Below, in pieces: positions 46,738-56,202 of a DNA stretch of 64,000 nucleotides. Each line of letters starts with the position of its first letter. Position 1 is the stretch's first letter. A model generated the notes under the pieces. That model was not told where the DNA came from. It did no database searches and saw only the letters and a list, made by a program, of their open reading frames with translations. This DNA is from Sphingomonas sp. BK580 (GTDB lineage: Bacteria > Pseudomonadota > Alphaproteobacteria > Sphingomonadales > Sphingomonadaceae). The stretch spans positions 62,001-126,000 of the forward strand of contig NZ_JACIAY010000007.1 of the NCBI RefSeq assembly GCF_014194975.1. Reading direction: 5' to 3'. Both the position numbers and the translations under genes were made by a program.

Positions 46738-47979
46738 TCACAGCGCCCAGGTGAGCTCCAGCCACAATTTGCGCGTGTCAGTGGCGAAGCCGTCCGCGTG
46801 ATACGTGGCGTAGCGCGCCGACACGCCGTAGCGCGCCAGCTTGGCCGCGGCCAGCAGGTCGACCTCGTCGCCGTAGCGGCGATCGACCCGCTCGGCGTCG
46901 AAGCGATGGTACACCGCCTGCACCCCGACGGCCTTGAACGCCCCCAGCTTGGGCCAGCTCCAGCCCAGGCTGCCGTACAGGTCGCGCACGCCGTCGGGCG
47001 GCGTGGTGGTGAGCTTGTCCGCCCAGCCCTGGAACTTGAAGATCGAGGCCAGCGGCGTCTGGAACGAGGTCAGCGCGGTGCCCTTGCCCGCGCCGAGCAC
47101 CTCGTAGCCGGCACCGACGTGCAGCGCCCGGAGGTCGAGCCCCCCGTCGATCAGGTAATAATCGGCGCGGTAATCGTTGGGGTTGCGGTGATAGTCCGAC
47201 TGGGTCGCATAGCTCAGCTGCCACGACGCCTTCACCTTGGGCGCGAGCGCGCGCGTGCCGACCAGCCGCGCGCCGTAGCTCTGACTCGACAGGCGATAGC
47301 CCTGCACCGCGGCCTCGTCCTGATCGATCAGATAGGCGAAGCCGGTCAGCGTGCCCAGCGGCGTATCCTGCGCCAACAGCGCGAAGACGTTGTCGCCGCC
47401 GATCGCGGTCGGCTTGGCACCGCGGCCGTTGATGCCGCTCGGCGTCCGCACGCTCCACGCGTAGGTGAGGTCGGCGCGCAGGTGCTTGGTCAGGCTCAGC
47501 TGGCCGCGCACCGCGTCGAACGAACGCGAGTTCTGCCGGATCGCGGCGGCGCCGACGAAGCGCTCGTCCTCCAGCCCGATCTTCTGTCGACCGCCGATGA
47601 GCGTGAAAGGCGCGGTCTTGTACTGCACCTGCGCGCGGTACAGCGCGATGTTCTCGGGGTCGCCGACCGCGGGATAACCCGCGCCGTTGCCGACCGTGTC
47701 GTCGTAATGGTCGACGATCGCGAGATTGCCCTGCGCCTCGACCAGCGCCGACCACGGCCCGCTGCTCGCCGCCACGCCGCTGCGCACGCGGATCGTCACC
47801 GCGTCCGCGGCGCGCGCGATCCCGTCCTGCTCGACATGCTCGTAGCGCAGCCGCACGTCCTGCGTCGGCGTGAGCGTGATCGAATCCGCGAGCGCGGGCG
47901 CGGCATCGAGCGACAGCGCGGGAAGCGCGACGATGGTGGCCGCGGCGAGGCGGCGGGTCAGCAGTGACGAATGAGCCAT
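46738..47979 (-). CDS. Outer-membrane porin (alginate-export-like barrel)
   Basis: A 413-residue exported protein with a signal peptide ([20 protein letters not shown]) and a beta-barrel of about 16-18 strands ending in LWLELTWAL with a terminal leucine. Motifs such as [33 protein letters not shown] and [20 protein letters not shown] resemble alginate-export/AlgE-like and related porins. The substrate is unknown. The start ATG is at 47977-47979. The gene is divergent from the second chemoreceptor, with 153 bases between starts. Confidence 0.85.
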   Translation of the reverse strand: MAHSSLLTRRLAAATIVALPALSLDAAPALADSITLTPTQDVRLRYEHVEQDGIARAADAVTIRVRSGVAASSGPWSALVEAQGNLAIVDHYDDTVGNGAGYPAVGDPENIALYRAQVQYKTAPFTLIGGRQKIGLEDERFVGAAAIRQNSRSFDAVRGQLSLTKHLRADLTYAWSVRTPSGINGRGAKPTAIGGDNVFALLAQDTPLGTLTGFAYLIDQDEAAVQGYRLSSQSYGARLVGTRALAPKVKASWQLSYATQSDYHRNPNDYRADYYLIDGGLDLRALHVGAGYEVLGAGKGTALTSFQTPLASIFKFQGWADKLTTTPPDGVRDLYGSLGWSWPKLGAFKAVGVQAVYHRFDAERVDRRYGDEVDLLAAAKLARYGVSARYATYHADGFATDTRKLWLELTWAL

Positions 47980-48076
47980 GGTCCCCCGCTAGGCGCGCCC
48001 GCTTGCGATGTCGTTAACGCGCACCGCGCGATTAGCGCGTGGATTACGCCGAACAACAGGGCTTTGGGCCGCGAAG

Positions 48077-48092
48077 TTAGCCGCCTCTTAAC
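48077..48092 (+). promoter_or_regulatory. CtrA-like box upstream of the second chemoreceptor
   Basis: TTAG-N7-TTAAC at 48077-48092 matches the alphaproteobacterial CtrA consensus TTAA-N7-TTAAC with one mismatch. It is 41 bases before the chemoreceptor start. CtrA controls motility genes in relatives, which fits, but the assignment is by consensus only. Confidence 0.4.
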
Positions 48093-48132
48093 CCGGGATG
48101 GCTACCACGACCCCGATCGCCAGGAGACGTTC

Positions 48133-49938
48133 GTGACCCTTCGTAACATCGCCATCCCGCGCAAGCTCGCGCTCGCCTTCGCGGTGCTGATCGCGACTTT
48201 CTCGATCGTCAGCCTCGTCGTCTTCGCCAACGTGCGCACGCTCCACGAGGTGGCGGTGACGCGCGACGAGGCCAAGCTCGCTTCCGACCATGCCGACGAC
48301 ATGCTCAACGGCGTGGTCGAGGGGCAGAGCGCGGTGCGCGGCTATGTGCTGCTCGGCAAGCCCGCCTTCCTCGATACCTATAAGGAAAATGCCGCGGCGA
48401 TCACCGCGGCCGCGGCCGAGTTCTCGCGATACGCCGCGCGGCCCGACCAGGCCGAGCGCGTGCGGCGCTTCCTCGCCGCGGTGGAGACGTGGCAGCGCAC
48501 CAAGGTGGAGCCGACGCTCGCCGCCTTCGCCGACCCGGCGACGCGCGAGCAGGCGCGCGAGCTCGCCGGGTCCAAGCAACTCGGCCCGATGCGCGACTCG
48601 ATCAAGGAGATCCAGGCGGCACAGCAGGCCTGGGTCGACGAGCAGGACGCGGCGCAGCGCCACGCCGAGACGATGGTGATGCTGGCGCTCGCGCTCGGCG
48701 GCGCGATCGCGGTGGCGCTGGCGGCGACGCTGGGCATGCTGCTGTCGCGCTCGATCGCGCAGCCGGTGGTGGCGATCGCCGCGGTGATGGAGGAGCTCGC
48801 CGCGGGTCGTCACGAGGTGACTCTGCCCAACGCCGACCGCCGCGACGAGATCGGCACGATGGCGCGCGCGGTCGCGGTGTTCCGCGACGCCGCGGTGGAG
48901 AAGGCGCGCGACGAACAGGAGCGGCAGGCGGTCTTCGCCGAGGTGGGCGACGGGCTCGCCCGGCTCGCCGACGCCGACCTCGCCGCGCGCTTCAGCGGCT
49001 TCCCGCCGGCCTATGCCAAGCTGGAGCAGGACTTCAACGCCGCGATGGACGCGATGGCGCAGGTGATGGGCGCGGTGACCAGCGCCACCAACGGCATCAA
49101 CGACGGCGCCGCCGACATCCGCGCCGCCTCCGACGATCTCTCGCAGCGCACCGAGCAGCAGGCGGCCAGCCTGGAGGAGACCGCCGCGGCGATGGAGGAG
49201 ATCACCTCCACCGTGCGCGAGACCGCCGCCAGCGCCGCGCAGGCCAACCGCACGGTCGAGGCCGCGCGCACCGAGGCGGAGCAGTCGGCCGAGGTGGTCG
49301 AGCGCGCGGTCGCGGCGATGGGCGGGATCGAGCGCGCCTCCGGCGAGATCGGCGAGATCATCGGCGTGATCGACGCGATCGCCTTCCAGACCAACCTGCT
49401 GGCGCTCAACGCCGGCGTCGAGGCGGCGCGCGCGGGCGACGCGGGCAAGGGCTTCGCGGTGGTGGCGAGCGAGGTGCGCGCGCTGGCGCAGCGCTCCGCC
49501 GACGCGGCACGCGACGTGAAGAGCAAGATCACCGCCGCGACCGAGCAGGTCGACGCCGGCGTGGCGCTCGTCAACGAGGCCGGCGGCGCGCTGGCGCGGA
49601 TCAACGCGCGCGTCGGCGAGATCAGCGGACTGGTGCGCACCATCGCCACCGCCGCCGATCAGCAGGCGACCGGGCTCCAGCAGGTCAACACCGCGGTGGC
49701 CGAGATGGACAATGTCACGCAGCAGAACGCCGCGATGGTCGAGGAAGCGACCGCCGCGGCGCGCAGCCTGGCGGTCGAGGCCGACTCGCTGGCGCAGCAG
49801 GTGTCGCGCTTCAAGGTCGGGGCGGCGCCGCGCGCGGCGAGCCCGGTCCACCAGTTGCAGCAGCGCGCCGCCGCGGGCGTGCGCCGTATCGCCGGTTCAC
49901 GCGCGACCGCGACGAGCGACGACTGGTCGGGGTTCTAA
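48133..49938 (+). CDS. Methyl-accepting chemotaxis protein with CHASE3-type sensor
   Basis: A 601-residue chemoreceptor: first membrane helix (about residues 12-34, [20 protein letters not shown]), a periplasmic CHASE3-like helical domain with [20 protein letters not shown], a second membrane helix ([20 protein letters not shown]), HAMP ([20 protein letters not shown]) and the MA signalling domain with tip [20 protein letters not shown]. The signalling half is close to that of the first chemoreceptor. The GTG at 48133 with AGGAG upstream is favoured over a long extension into the porin. A CtrA-like box precedes it. Confidence 0.94.
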   Translation: MTLRNIAIPRKLALAFAVLIATFSIVSLVVFANVRTLHEVAVTRDEAKLASDHADDMLNGVVEGQSAVRGYVLLGKPAFLDTYKENAAAITAAAAEFSRYAARPDQAERVRRFLAAVETWQRTKVEPTLAAFADPATREQARELAGSKQLGPMRDSIKEIQAAQQAWVDEQDAAQRHAETMVMLALALGGAIAVALAATLGMLLSRSIAQPVVAIAAVMEELAAGRHEVTLPNADRRDEIGTMARAVAVFRDAAVEKARDEQERQAVFAEVGDGLARLADADLAARFSGFPPAYAKLEQDFNAAMDAMAQVMGAVTSATNGINDGAADIRAASDDLSQRTEQQAASLEETAAAMEEITSTVRETAASAAQANRTVEAARTEAEQSAEVVERAVAAMGGIERASGEIGEIIGVIDAIAFQTNLLALNAGVEAARAGDAGKGFAVVASEVRALAQRSADAARDVKSKITAATEQVDAGVALVNEAGGALARINARVGEISGLVRTIATAADQQATGLQQVNTAVAEMDNVTQQNAAMVEEATAAARSLAVEADSLAQQVSRFKVGAAPRAASPVHQLQQRAAAGVRRIAGSRATATSDDWSGF

Positions 49939-49943
49939 GCGCC

Positions 49944-50060
49944 AGCTCCTTCCCGGCGCGGGGAGGGAGACCAGCCGCGGGCTGGTGGAGGCGGCATCAG
50001 CGAGCGCTGCGCCGCTCGAGAGTTGCCTCCACCACGGCCTGACCGGCGCGGTCCGCTACC
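49944..50060. repeat. Family-D long inverted-repeat element
   Basis: Left end AGCTCCTTCCCGGCGCGGGG with inner GCTGGTGGAGGCGG; right inner arm GCCTCCACCACGGCCTGACC. The central part (CGAGCGCTGC...GCCGCTCGAG) is itself palindromic. It lies between the convergent chemoreceptor and transporter genes. Confidence 0.6.
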
Positions 50061-50109
50061 GGTCCGGAAAGGATGCGCTTCCGCTCACCTCGGGCGGATC
50101 ATCCAACCC

Positions 50110-51348
50110 TCACCCCATCCGCGCGCGGAAGAGTTGGCCGCCCTCGATCACCCACACTAGCGCGAGCACCGCCAGCCCGATCGCGAGATAGCCCAGCGCC
50201 AGCGGCAGCGTCGTCCCCGCGTAGGACTGGCCGATCGCGCTGCCCACCAGCACCGCGCCGATGCTGGTGATGAAGCCCTGCACCGAGGAGGCGGTGCCAG
50301 CGATATGGCCGACCGGCTCCATCGCCATCGCACCGAAGTTCGAGCCGCACAGGCCGATGCAGGTCATGCTCAGCGCCTGGAAGACGATGTAGCTCACCAG
50401 CGTCTCCCATCCCGCGGTGATCACCAGCAGGTGCAGCACCGAGAGCGCGATCAGCGCCAGCACCGCGGTCTGCGAGATCAGCCGCGTGCCGAGCCGCTCG
50501 ACCAGCCGGCTGTTGGCGAAGGAGGCGCAGCCCATCGCGCCCGCGCACAGCGCGAACAGCAACGTGAAGCGGTCGCCCGCGCCGAACTCGTCGACGAAGA
50601 TCTGCTGCGCCGAGGAGACGAAGGCGATGATCCCGCCGAAGGTCAGCGATGCCGCCACCGCATAGCCGGCGGAATAGCGGTTGGTCAGTGTCTGGCGATA
50701 GTTGGCGCGCAGGTTGGCGAGCGAGATGGCGACGCGCCGCTCCGCCGCCAGCGTCTCGGGCACGCGCAGCAGCGTCCAGCTCAGCACGAAGGCGGCGAAC
50801 CCGCCGAGCGCGTAGAAGATGAAGCGCCATGGCCCGAAGGCGAGCAGCCCCTGCCCCAGCGTCGGCGCCATGATCGGTACGATGAAGAAGATCATCTGCG
50901 CGATCGACATCGTCCGTGCCATCTGCCGCCCCGAGGCGGTGTCGCGCACGATCGCCACCGCCAGCACGCGGGTCGAGGCCGACATCAGCCCCTGCAGCAG
51001 GCGCGCGCCGAGCAGCGCGGGGAAGGTGGCGGCGCTCGCCGCGAAGACGCTCGCGCCGACGAAGCCGGCCAGCGTCACGATCAGCACCGCGCGGCGGCCG
51101 TAGCGGTCGGCGAGCGGGCCGTAGAGCAGCTGCCCCAGGCCGAAGCCCATCATGTACACGGTGACGATCCACTGGCGGTGGTTGGCCGCGCTCACCGCCA
51201 GGTCGTGCCCGATGTCGGCGAGCGCGGGCAGCATGAGGTCGACGCCGAGCGCGTTCACCCCCATCAGCGCCGCGATGAAGGCGACGAACTCGCGCGGATG
51301 CATGCCCCGCGGCGCGGGGTGCGGGTGCGGGGCGGAAAGGGACGTCAT
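50110..51348 (-). CDS. Bcr/CflA-family multidrug efflux transporter (MFS)
   Basis: A 412-residue protein with 12 hydrophobic helices. Family motifs: motif A region LYGPLADRYGRRAVLIVTLA between helices 2 and 3, ARLLQGLMSASTRVLAVAIV, and the early segment MGVNALGVDLMLPALADIG typical of the Bcr/CflA subfamily. Predicted proton-driven drug export; the substrate cannot be determined. The ATG at 51346-51348 has GGGCAGG upstream. Convergent with the chemoreceptor and co-oriented with the metallophosphoesterase upstream, with a palindrome between. Confidence 0.9.
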   Translation of the reverse strand: MTSLSAPHPHPAPRGMHPREFVAFIAALMGVNALGVDLMLPALADIGHDLAVSAANHRQWIVTVYMMGFGLGQLLYGPLADRYGRRAVLIVTLAGFVGASVFAASAATFPALLGARLLQGLMSASTRVLAVAIVRDTASGRQMARTMSIAQMIFFIVPIMAPTLGQGLLAFGPWRFIFYALGGFAAFVLSWTLLRVPETLAAERRVAISLANLRANYRQTLTNRYSAGYAVAASLTFGGIIAFVSSAQQIFVDEFGAGDRFTLLFALCAGAMGCASFANSRLVERLGTRLISQTAVLALIALSVLHLLVITAGWETLVSYIVFQALSMTCIGLCGSNFGAMAMEPVGHIAGTASSVQGFITSIGAVLVGSAIGQSYAGTTLPLALGYLAIGLAVLALVWVIEGGQLFRARMG

Positions 51349-51460
51349 GCCTGCCCTATCGTCCTCCCCGCCGCAGCGCACAAGCGGCTGACGGCGCGAG
51401 ACTTCGGCCATCTCACCCGGCGCGCTCCGGAGCGGCGAACGACAGCGTGCGGGGCGCTGG

Positions 51461-51480
51461 GCTCCCGCGTCCGCGGGAGC
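51461..51480. repeat. Family-A half repeat (one hairpin)
   Basis: GCTCCCGCG-TC-CGCGGGAGC forms a perfect 9-bp stem, matching the second hairpin of the family-A element. A further palindrome GCTCCGGAGC lies at 51424-51433. They sit in the gap between the transporter and metallophosphoesterase genes. Confidence 0.55.
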
Positions 51481-51504
51481 ACGACCGAACCCGATGGGCC
51501 TGCC

Positions 51505-52644
51505 TTACGTCGTCCGCCGCAGCGTGATCCGCGTCATCTCGGACGGGCGCCCCAGCCGCAGCGCGAACCCCGGCCACAGCGCGGTGCCGTTGCTGACATA
51601 GAGCGTCATCGCGCCGACCGGGTAGCGGCGCGACACGAAGCCGTCGTTGCCCCGCGCCACCAGCCGGTCGAGCCCGACGATCATGCCGCCGTGCGTATGG
51701 CCGGAGAGCTGGAGCGCCACACCCCGCGCCGCCGCGGCGCGAGCGTTGCGCGGCTGGTGGTCGAGCAGTACCACCGGCACGCCAGCGGGCGCGCCTGCCA
51801 GCGCCGCGGCGAGATCGGGCGCGGGGTGGCCGCTGTGCGTCGCCGAGGCGTCGGTCACGCCGGCGAGCACCAGCCGGTCGCCGCCACGCTGCACGATCGT
51901 GTGTGCGTTCGGCAGCAGCCGCACGCCCAGGCCGGCGAGGTGCCGCATCCAGGCGTCGTAGTCGAAGAAATACTCGTGATTGCCCGGTACCGCCCAGACG
52001 CCGTCGGGCGCGCGCAGGGCGGCGAGCGGGATCACGTCGTCGCGGCGCATCGCCACCGAGCCGTCGATGAAGTCGCCGGTGACGACGATGAGGTCCACGC
52101 CCGTCGCGTTGGCACGCGTGACCATCGCCTCGGCCCAGCGCGCCGGGAACAGCTTGCTGAGATGCAGGTCGCTGAGCTGGAGCAGCGTGTAGCCGTCGAA
52201 GCGCGGCGGCAGTCCGGCGATCTCGACTGTGATGTCGCGCACCGGCGGCTGGCGCATCGCGCCCGCTACGCCGACCGCGGCGAGCACCGCCGCCAGCGCC
52301 GCCGCGGCGTAGCGCGCGGCGTCGGACAGCGCCGCGCCCCGCCGTACCAGTTGCGCGGCGAGCAGTCCCAGATCGAGCAGCAGCTGCAGCGCGAACAGCA
52401 GCACGATCGCGCCGAACGCCCAGTTGAACAGCACGACGACCGCGCGCGGGAACTCGGGCGCGAACACCGAGCCCGACGACAGCTTGCTCCAATAATGGAA
52501 CTGCGACGCGGCGAGCAGCAGCAACGCGGCCCCGCCCTTGGCCCAGAGCGGCAGCGCGAGCGGCCAAAGCGTGCGGACGACGACGTAGAGGCACGGCGTC
52601 GCGAAGATCAGATGGAAGATCGTGGGTCTCCTCCCCCGGCCCAA
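51505..52644 (-). CDS. Membrane-anchored metallophosphoesterase (calcineurin-like)
   Basis: About 370 residues with N-terminal hydrophobic segments (HLIFATPCLYVVVRTLWPLA, AKGGAALLLLAASQFHYW, and a third near residue 75) then a calcineurin-like domain: LQLSDLHLSKLF, VVTGDFIDGS, PGNHEYFF and LSGHTHGGMIV metal-binding motifs. Such enzymes cleave phosphodiesters or lipid-linked substrates at the membrane. The coordinates use a TTG at 52642-52644, the only in-frame common start, but the best ribosome site (GGGGGAGGAG, 52628-52637) is aligned with an ACG codon at 52621-52623. The true start is uncertain. Confidence 0.85.
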   Translation of the reverse strand: MGRGRRPTIFHLIFATPCLYVVVRTLWPLALPLWAKGGAALLLLAASQFHYWSKLSSGSVFAPEFPRAVVVLFNWAFGAIVLLFALQLLLDLGLLAAQLVRRGAALSDAARYAAAALAAVLAAVGVAGAMRQPPVRDITVEIAGLPPRFDGYTLLQLSDLHLSKLFPARWAEAMVTRANATGVDLIVVTGDFIDGSVAMRRDDVIPLAALRAPDGVWAVPGNHEYFFDYDAWMRHLAGLGVRLLPNAHTIVQRGGDRLVLAGVTDASATHSGHPAPDLAAALAGAPAGVPVVLLDHQPRNARAAAARGVALQLSGHTHGGMIVGLDRLVARGNDGFVSRRYPVGAMTLYVSNGTALWPGFALRLGRPSEMTRITLRRTT

Positions 52645-52684
52645 CCAGCGACGCGCGTCCGCGTTGCATCGCCCGCGGCGCGGG

Positions 52685-53746
52685 TCAGCCGGCGCGGCGC
52701 TCCAGCGCGTGCGCCGCCTCGGCCATCAGCGCGGCGATGATATCCGCGATCGGCTCCTCTTTGGTGACCATGCCGACCGACTGGCCCGCCATCACGCTGC
52801 CGTGCTCGACGTCGCCGTCGATCACGGCGCGGCGCAGCGCGCCCGCCCAATAATGCTCGATCTGCAGCTGCGCCTCGGCCATCGCCACCCGCCCCTCGTC
52901 GAGCGAGGAGGCGACCTCGCGCTGCTTGGCGGTGAACAGCTCGCCACCCGCGTTCTTGAGCGCACGCACCGGGATCACCGGCAGACGCGGGTCGATCTGC
53001 ACGCTCGCCACCGCATCGCGCGCACTGGCGCGGATGAACGCCTGCTTGAACCTCGGGTGCGCGATCGACTCGGTGGCGCAGACGAAGCGCGTGCCGAGCT
53101 GGACCCCCGCCGCACCCATGTCGAGATAGCCCGCGATCGCCTCGCCGCGGCCGATCCCGCCGGCGACGAACACCGGCACCTGCTCGGCGATCTCGGGCAG
53201 CATTTCCTGCGCGAGCACGCTGGTCGAGACCGGGCCGATGTGGCCGCCCGCCTCCATCCCCTCGATCACCAGCGCGTCGACGCCCGAGCGGATCAGCTTC
53301 CTGGCGAGCGCCAGCGTCGGCGCGAAGCAGATCACCTTCGCGCCGCCCGCCTTGATCGCCTCGAGCGAGCCCTTGGGCGGCAGCCCGCCGGCGAGCACGA
53401 CATGGCCGACGCCGTGGCGCGCGCACACCGCGACCAGCTCCTCCAGCGCGGGGTGCATGGTGATGAGATTGACGCCGAACGGCCTGTCGGTGAGCGACTT
53501 GGTGCCGGCGATCTCGGCGTCGAGCAGCTCGGGCGTCATCGCGCCGCAGGCGATCACGCCGAAGCCGCCCGCGTTCGACATCGCCGCGACGAGATGGCGC
53601 TCGCTTACCCAGGACATCGCGCCCGCCATGATCGCCACCTCGCTGCCGAGGAAGGCGACACCGCGCGCCATGCGGCGGTGGAGGCGCGCGGCGCCGCTCG
53701 TGGCGTCGTTAGCGGGGGCGGCGGCGGGAGCGAGCGTGTCGGTCAT
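52685..53746 (-). CDS. Nitronate monooxygenase (2-nitropropane dioxygenase/FabK-like)
   Basis: A 353-residue FMN-dependent TIM-barrel enzyme oxidising nitronates, with FabK-like relatives. The glycine-rich FMN segments AMSNAGGFGVIACGAMTPEL, DALVIEGMEAGGHIGPVSTS (with the conserved His region), FVAGGIGRGEAIAGYLDMGA and AGVQLGTRFVCATESIAH are present. The substrate (nitronate versus enoyl-ACP) is not decided. The ATG at 53744-53746 fits. It lies upstream of and co-oriented with the metallophosphoesterase, about 40 bases apart. Confidence 0.88.
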   Translation of the reverse strand: MTDTLAPAAAPANDATSGAARLHRRMARGVAFLGSEVAIMAGAMSWVSERHLVAAMSNAGGFGVIACGAMTPELLDAEIAGTKSLTDRPFGVNLITMHPALEELVAVCARHGVGHVVLAGGLPPKGSLEAIKAGGAKVICFAPTLALARKLIRSGVDALVIEGMEAGGHIGPVSTSVLAQEMLPEIAEQVPVFVAGGIGRGEAIAGYLDMGAAGVQLGTRFVCATESIAHPRFKQAFIRASARDAVASVQIDPRLPVIPVRALKNAGGELFTAKQREVASSLDEGRVAMAEAQLQIEHYWAGALRRAVIDGDVEHGSVMAGQSVGMVTKEEPIADIIAALMAEAAHALERRAG

Positions 53747-53903
53747 GCCCTGCCCTAATCAAGCCGGGCGGCGACGGCAATCACCCGCGCCGCGGCGGCC
53801 GGCGCGGGCCGCGCTCGCCTGCTTTCTCCGCATCATGGCCGCGGTCGGCGGATGCACGCCGCTGCGCGGAGACAGCGCGGCGATCGACCCCGGGGGAGTG
53901 ACG

Positions 53904-54032
53904 ATGCCGGACGACAGATGGCCGCGCCGGCGCCGCGCGGCGCTGCTGCTGGTGCTCGTCGCGGCGAGCTGCTCGCGGGATCGCTCGCGCTGGCGCTCAG
54001 CCTCCTTCGCTGTCCAGCGGCCAAGAGACTGA
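53904..54032 (+). pseudogene. Small membrane-protein gene broken by one-base frameshift
   Basis: ATG 53904 has GGGGAG upstream and encodes MPDDRWPRRRRAALLLVLVA, then the frame turns basic (ASCSRDRSRWRSASFAVQRPRD). Shifting by one base after AAS gives LAGSLALALSLLR, a hydrophobic helix that mirrors the intact neighbour at 54130. This looks like a paralogue disrupted by a single-base deletion. Confidence 0.45.
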
Positions 54033-54129
54033 ACCAAAGCGAGAAAATACGGAAAATGCGGCAGTACGACTCGCTTTTAGCGGCGCCCGCGCAGGACTAA
54101 TCTAGGCGAACAACATGACGGAGGGGATG

Positions 54130-54243
54130 ATGGACGGCATGATGTCGACGCGTCGGCGCTACTCGGTACTCGCGGTGCTCACCGTGGCGAGTTGGAGCAC
54201 GGTCGCGGTGGCGGCCGAGCTGGTGCTGCAGTTGGCGCGCTGA
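54130..54243 (+). CDS. 37-residue single-pass membrane protein
   Basis: Basic N-terminus (MDGMMSTRRRYS) then one membrane helix (VLAVLTVASWSTVAVAAELV, then LQLAR). GGAGG at 54120-54124 lies five bases before the second of several ATGs, favouring the one at 54130; ATGs at 54127, 54139 and 54142 are alternatives. It is related in layout to the broken gene 100 bases upstream (RRR then AVLxVAS). It is too short for domain assignment. Confidence 0.5.
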   Translation: MDGMMSTRRRYSVLAVLTVASWSTVAVAAELVLQLAR

Positions 54244-54303
54244 GGCGCGCCGCCGACGGGTCGGCGCGGTACCCGGGGGGGCGCCGCGCCGACCGAGGTC
54301 CGG

Positions 54304-54576
54304 TCAGTTGCTGTCGCTGTTGTCGTTATTGTCGTCGCCATTGTCGGCGACGAGCAGCACGATGCCGGTCAGCGCGGCGAGGATGCCGATGCTGATCAGC
54401 GTGGTGGTCGGCACCTCGGCGCCGATCCTGCTGGCATCGGTGCTGCCACTGGCGGCGCGCGCCGCGTGCGCGACCGAGAGCGAGGACGCCGGGTTGGCAG
54501 CGGGCGCGGCGACCGCCGCGACGGGCAGCGCGAGCATCGCGGCGACACCCGCGACAAAGTTGATGAGACGCGACAT
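54304..54576 (-). CDS. Small exported/membrane protein with acidic tail
   Basis: A 90-residue protein: signal peptide (FVAGVAAMLALPVAAVAAPA), a variable Ser/Ala linker (NPASSLSVAHAARAASGSTD), a C-terminal membrane helix (LISIGILAALTGIVLLVADN) and an Asp/Asn-rich tail (GDDNNDNSDSN). Such proteins are common in sphingomonads and uncharacterised. GGGAG precedes the ATG (54574-54576). It is convergent with the 37-residue protein gene. Confidence 0.7.
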   Translation of the reverse strand: MSRLINFVAGVAAMLALPVAAVAAPAANPASSLSVAHAARAASGSTDASRIGAEVPTTTLISIGILAALTGIVLLVADNGDDNNDNSDSN

Positions 54577-54679
54577 TCGGTGATCTCCCTGACGGCGCCA
54601 CCTCTGCGCGCGGCGCGTGGGGCTTCCTAGAACAGGCTGTTGTTGCAGTCATTTGACAATTGCGGCGGGTGGGGCAGCC

Positions 54680-54703
54680 GATCCTCCCCGGCGAGGTAGG
54701 ATT
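54680..54703. repeat. Degenerate family-D palindrome
   Basis: GATCCTCCCCG followed by GAGGTAGGATT gives an imperfect stem with the same core as 12254. It lies just downstream of the REC-kinase gene, where it may terminate the four-gene sensory operon. Confidence 0.45.
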
Positions 54704-54707
54704 GTTG

Positions 54708-55745
54708 TTACCGGATCGCCGCCGCCAGCACCGCGCGTGTGCCCGGGTGCGCGGCGTCATAGTCGAGCGCCGCGTCCAGGCTCTGCGCCATCGCCCGGAT
54801 CAGACGCGAGCCGACGCCGGTGCCCTTCGGCCCGTCGTCGCCGATGCCGATCCCGTCATCCTCCACCACCAGGCGGAAGCGCAGTTCGCCGTCGCGCGCC
54901 AACGCGATGCGTACCTCGCCGTCGCCCCCCGGATAGGCGTATTTGCAGGCGTTGCTGACGAGCTCGGTGACGATCACGCCGAGCGACACCGCGCGGTCGG
55001 TCGGCAGCCGCAGCGGCTCGGCGGCGAGCGACAGTCGGCGCGGCGCCTCGCTGGTCGACCAGGTCGCGCCGAGTTCCTCGATCAGCTGCGCGAGATAGTC
55101 GCGCATCTCGACGTGCTCGACGTCGTCGCCCGTATAGAGCCGGCGATGCACCTGCGCGATCGCGCTGATGCGGCGCTGCGTGTCCTCGAGCGCGGCGCGC
55201 GCGCCCGGATCCTGCAGCGCGCTCGACTGCATCCGCACCATCGCGGAGACGAGCTGGAGCGAGTTGGCGACGCGGTGATTCACTTCCGCCAGCAGCGCCT
55301 CCAGCCGCGCGTTGCTGGCGCGCAGGTCGGATTCGGCGCGGGTCTTCAGAGCCTCGATCTCGGCGCGCGCGAGCACCTGGCGGAAGGTGGCGTCGAGCAG
55401 GTCGAAGAAGTCGTCCCCCGGCGTCTTCACCACGTAGTCCGCGGCGCCCGCCCGCAGCGCGGCCACCGCGACCCGCGTCTCCTCCGAGCCGCTGACGTAG
55501 ACCACCGCGGGCGGTGCTGGCAGCGCGTGGAGCCGCTCGAGCGTCTCCAGGCCGTCGATCCCCGGCATGTAATGGTCGACGGCGACCAGGTCGAACGGCT
55601 CGGCCGCCGCGGCCGCCACCCCCGCCTCGCCGCCGTCCGCGGTGGTGACGTGATAGCCGCGCCGCTCGAGCGCGCGCGCGACCAGCCGGCGGATGCCGGC
55701 GTCGTCGTCGATGTAGAGGATGCGGGTCGCCGCGGGGTCGCTCAC
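54708..55745 (-). CDS. Response-regulator/histidine-kinase fusion (REC + HisKA_2-type)
   Basis: A 345-residue protein: N-terminal receiver (RILYIDDDAGIRRLVARALE, phosphorylatable Asp in VAVDHYMPGIDGLE, Lys in YVVKTPGD), then a HisKA_2/HWE-like dimerisation segment (LLAEVNHRVANSLQLVSAMV with the His) and an ATPase domain (ELVSNACKYAYPGGDGEV, DDGIGIGDDGPKGTGVGSRL). The GTG at 55743-55745 follows the upstream regulator gene by seven bases. It is probably the downstream member of the sensory operon; its input is the receiver domain. Confidence 0.9.
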   Translation of the reverse strand: MSDPAATRILYIDDDAGIRRLVARALERRGYHVTTADGGEAGVAAAAAEPFDLVAVDHYMPGIDGLETLERLHALPAPPAVVYVSGSEETRVAVAALRAGAADYVVKTPGDDFFDLLDATFRQVLARAEIEALKTRAESDLRASNARLEALLAEVNHRVANSLQLVSAMVRMQSSALQDPGARAALEDTQRRISAIAQVHRRLYTGDDVEHVEMRDYLAQLIEELGATWSTSEAPRRLSLAAEPLRLPTDRAVSLGVIVTELVSNACKYAYPGGDGEVRIALARDGELRFRLVVEDDGIGIGDDGPKGTGVGSRLIRAMAQSLDAALDYDAAHPGTRAVLAAAIR

Positions 55746-55752
55746 GGCGGGC

Positions 55753-56202
55753 TCAGTTCGTCCCGTCGAGGTCGGGTACCTGGATCACCGAGAGGAACAG
55801 CCCGAGCTGGCGGATCGCCTGGGCGAAGCTCTCATAGTTGACCGGCTTGGTGATATAGACGTTGGCGCCCAGGTCGTAGCAGCGCTGGATCTCGCGCGAA
55901 TCGTCGGTGGTGGTCAGCACCACCACGGGGGTGCGCTTCACCGGACCGTCGCTGTTCTTGATCCGCGTCAGGATGTCGGTGCCGCTCATATCGGGCAGGT
56001 TGAGATCGAGCAGGATCAGCGCCGGGCCGCTCAGCGCGGGGCCGACCGGATCGTTGAAGATATAGTCGAGCGCGCTCGTGCCGTCGGTGAAGTGACGGAT
56101 CTCGTTGAGGATGCCGGCACGGCGGATGTTCTTCTCGATGAGGCGCGCGTGGCCCTCGTCGTCCTCGATCATGACGATGCCGACCGACTGATGCGCGTTC
56201 AT
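55753..56202 (-). CDS. Single-domain response regulator (Rcp1/CheY-like)
   Basis: A 149-residue stand-alone receiver: acidic pair in IVMIEDDEGHARLIEKNIRR, phosphorylation site in LILLDLNLPDMSGTDILTRI, Thr in VVVLTTTDDSREIQRCYD and the conserved Lys in NVYITKPVNYESF. No output domain. Such Rcp1-like regulators often sit beside phytochrome or CHASE3-type kinases. The start overlaps the upstream kinase stop by four bases (ATGA-type). Confidence 0.93.
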   Translation of the reverse strand: MNAHQSVGIVMIEDDEGHARLIEKNIRRAGILNEIRHFTDGTSALDYIFNDPVGPALSGPALILLDLNLPDMSGTDILTRIKNSDGPVKRTPVVVLTTTDDSREIQRCYDLGANVYITKPVNYESFAQAIRQLGLFLSVIQVPDLDGTN

